From: Defluviitaleaceae bacterium
GTDB taxonomy: Bacteria; Bacillota; Clostridia; Lachnospirales; UBA5962
Assembly: GCA_009779915.1 (NCBI GenBank)
Contig: WRBA01000012.1
Location: forward strand, 17,373-81,372
Reading direction: 5' to 3'
Length of the DNA stretch: 64,000 nucleotides
Part shown: piece by piece, positions 63,393 through 64,000 of the stretch
Layout: the number at the start of each line of letters is the position of its first letter
Numbering within the stretch: the stretch's first letter is position 1
The notes under the pieces: generated by a model
The model's database searches: none
Told to the model about the DNA's origin: nothing
Seen by the model: only the letters and a program-made list of their open reading frames with translations
Program-made: the position numbers and the translations under genes

Positions 63393-63509
63393 TCCGGCAG
63401 CCACCTATTTTCCCGGGCAGTCTCCCGCCAAGTATCGTCGGCCGTCTATGGCTTAATCGTCGTGTTCGGTATGGGAACGGATGTGTCCCATAAACGCATC
63501 GCCACCGGA
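63393..63509 (-). rRNA. rrf: 5S ribosomal RNA, copy 1
   Basis: A 117-nt 5S sequence with TCCGG/CCGGA ends, the CCGTTCCCATACCGAACACG segment and GGGAGACTGCCCGGG. It differs from copy 2 at two paired positions (ATAGAC/TTTATG here versus ACAGAC/TTTGCG), a compensatory-looking pair. Confidence 0.95.
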
Positions 63510-63521
63510 AAGTTTGTGGAA

Positions 63522-63594
63522 TGGAGATGAGCGGAATCGAACCGCTGACCCCCTGCTTGCAAGGCAGGTGCTCTCCCAGCTGAGCTACACCCCC
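63522..63594 (-). tRNA. tRNA-Ala(UGC)
   Basis: A 73-nt cloverleaf with a GGGGGTG acceptor, GTAGCTCAGCTGGGAGAGC D arm, anticodon loop CTTGCAA (TGC) and GGTTCGATTCC T arm. CCA is not encoded. Confidence 0.95.
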
Positions 63595-63600
63595 GAAAAT

Positions 63601-63630
63601 CAATTAACAATTAAAATTAATTGTTAATTG
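63601..63630. repeat. Perfect AT-only inverted repeat between tRNA-Ile and tRNA-Ala
   Basis: CAATTAACAATTAA, AA, TTAATTGTTAATTG: a perfect 14-bp palindrome filling the spacer between the two tRNAs. It may be a processing hairpin. Confidence 0.7.
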
Positions 63631-63638
63631 CTCTTCTC

Positions 63639-63712
<74 letters not shown>

Positions 63713-63884
63713 TTAATAATTTCATTTAAATTCGTTAGATTCGCTCACGACTTTAAACGAGCTTTACTTGTGGAGCAAATCGTTTGCAAATCCAAAGATT
63801 CGCAGTCAGTGATTCTCTTCGGCACAGCTAAACCGTGCCTTCGGATTCACCGCGCCTAAAGGTGCGTTTTAAGTAATAATAGAA

Positions 63885-64000
63885 TCCGGCAGCCACCTAT
63901 TTTCCCGGGCAGTCTCCCGCCAAGTATCGTCGGCCGTCTGTGGCTTAATCGTCGTGTTCGGTATGGGAACGGATGTGTCCCGCAAACGCATCGCCACCGG
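63885..64000 (-). rRNA. rrf: 5S ribosomal RNA, copy 2 (reaches window edge)
   Basis: Same sequence as copy 1 except for the two paired changes; its 5' end lies at the window edge and about one base is missing. On the minus strand it comes before tRNA-Ile. Confidence 0.93.

Noticed and set aside
63340..63603. An 87-codon minus-strand frame
   Set aside because: It runs across 5S rRNA and tRNA-Ala, so it is not a protein gene.

Overview
The window is a low-GC Gram-positive chromosome segment, most likely from an anaerobic, endospore-forming, flagellated member of the Clostridia (Lachnospirales-like). The pointers are SpoVT, a 2[4Fe-4S] ferredoxin, an Fe-S flavoprotein, FliD/FlaG/FliS and flagellin, AAGGAGG-type ribosome binding sites, clostridial families (DUF6485, DUF5711, YkvI, YitT, CmpB-like) and tRNA genes without an encoded CCA. 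No species is assigned.

Layout. 1-17.5 kb is an accessory surface and conflict region. It holds the 3' part of a giant Gly-rich beta-helix protein with a WxL-like C-terminus (+), then on the minus strand a GLUG/Fn3/cohesin-like secreted protein, a 2379-residue Sec-secreted Rhs/YD-repeat protein with an unrecognised C-terminal tip, two small candidate immunity genes and a broken Rhs fragment. A tRNA-Ser at 17.8 kb separates this from housekeeping DNA. 18-22 kb (+) is a D-cysteine desulfhydrase / YeiH / racemase / Fe-S flavoprotein / DUF6485 cluster. 22-31 kb (mostly -) holds a MazF-type RNase without an adjacent antitoxin, a LolA-like lipoprotein, purF, cvpA, a DUF5711 protein, YkvI, an ABC-F ATPase and ferredoxin. 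31.2-35.0 kb (+) is fliD, a FliT-position gene, flaG and fliS behind a sigma-D-like promoter. 35-42.6 kb has an XRE regulator, an acetamidase/formamidase, thrC with an ApgM-type proposed homoserine kinase, YitT, an HscC-like Hsp70 and a CmpB-like protein. 42.8-54 kb holds a divergent short flagellin, murI, a tocopherol-cyclase-like protein, a secreted stalk-domain protein, an M50-like protein with scpA and scpB, spoVT, a polytopic membrane protein, TraX and a thioredoxin-reductase-like enzyme. 54-64 kb holds topB, a YdcF protein, a previously unlabelled type I toxin-antitoxin candidate, smpB, a PAS-PAS-GGDEF protein, rnr, a GNAT enzyme, secG, and a tRNA/5S cluster on the minus strand.

The strongest hidden signal is at 57.3-57.6 kb. 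A 28-residue hydrophobic peptide gene with a perfect TTGACA-N17-TATAAT promoter is opposed by a second consensus promoter driving a short structured RNA towards its 3' end, with a shared bidirectional terminator. Other points of interest are the Rhs toxin tip with its candidate immunity genes and chimeric Rhs remnant, a MITE-like folded repeat with a second partial copy, two 5S genes separated only by tRNAs, and several proteins lacking expected catalytic residues (M50, ABC-F second site).
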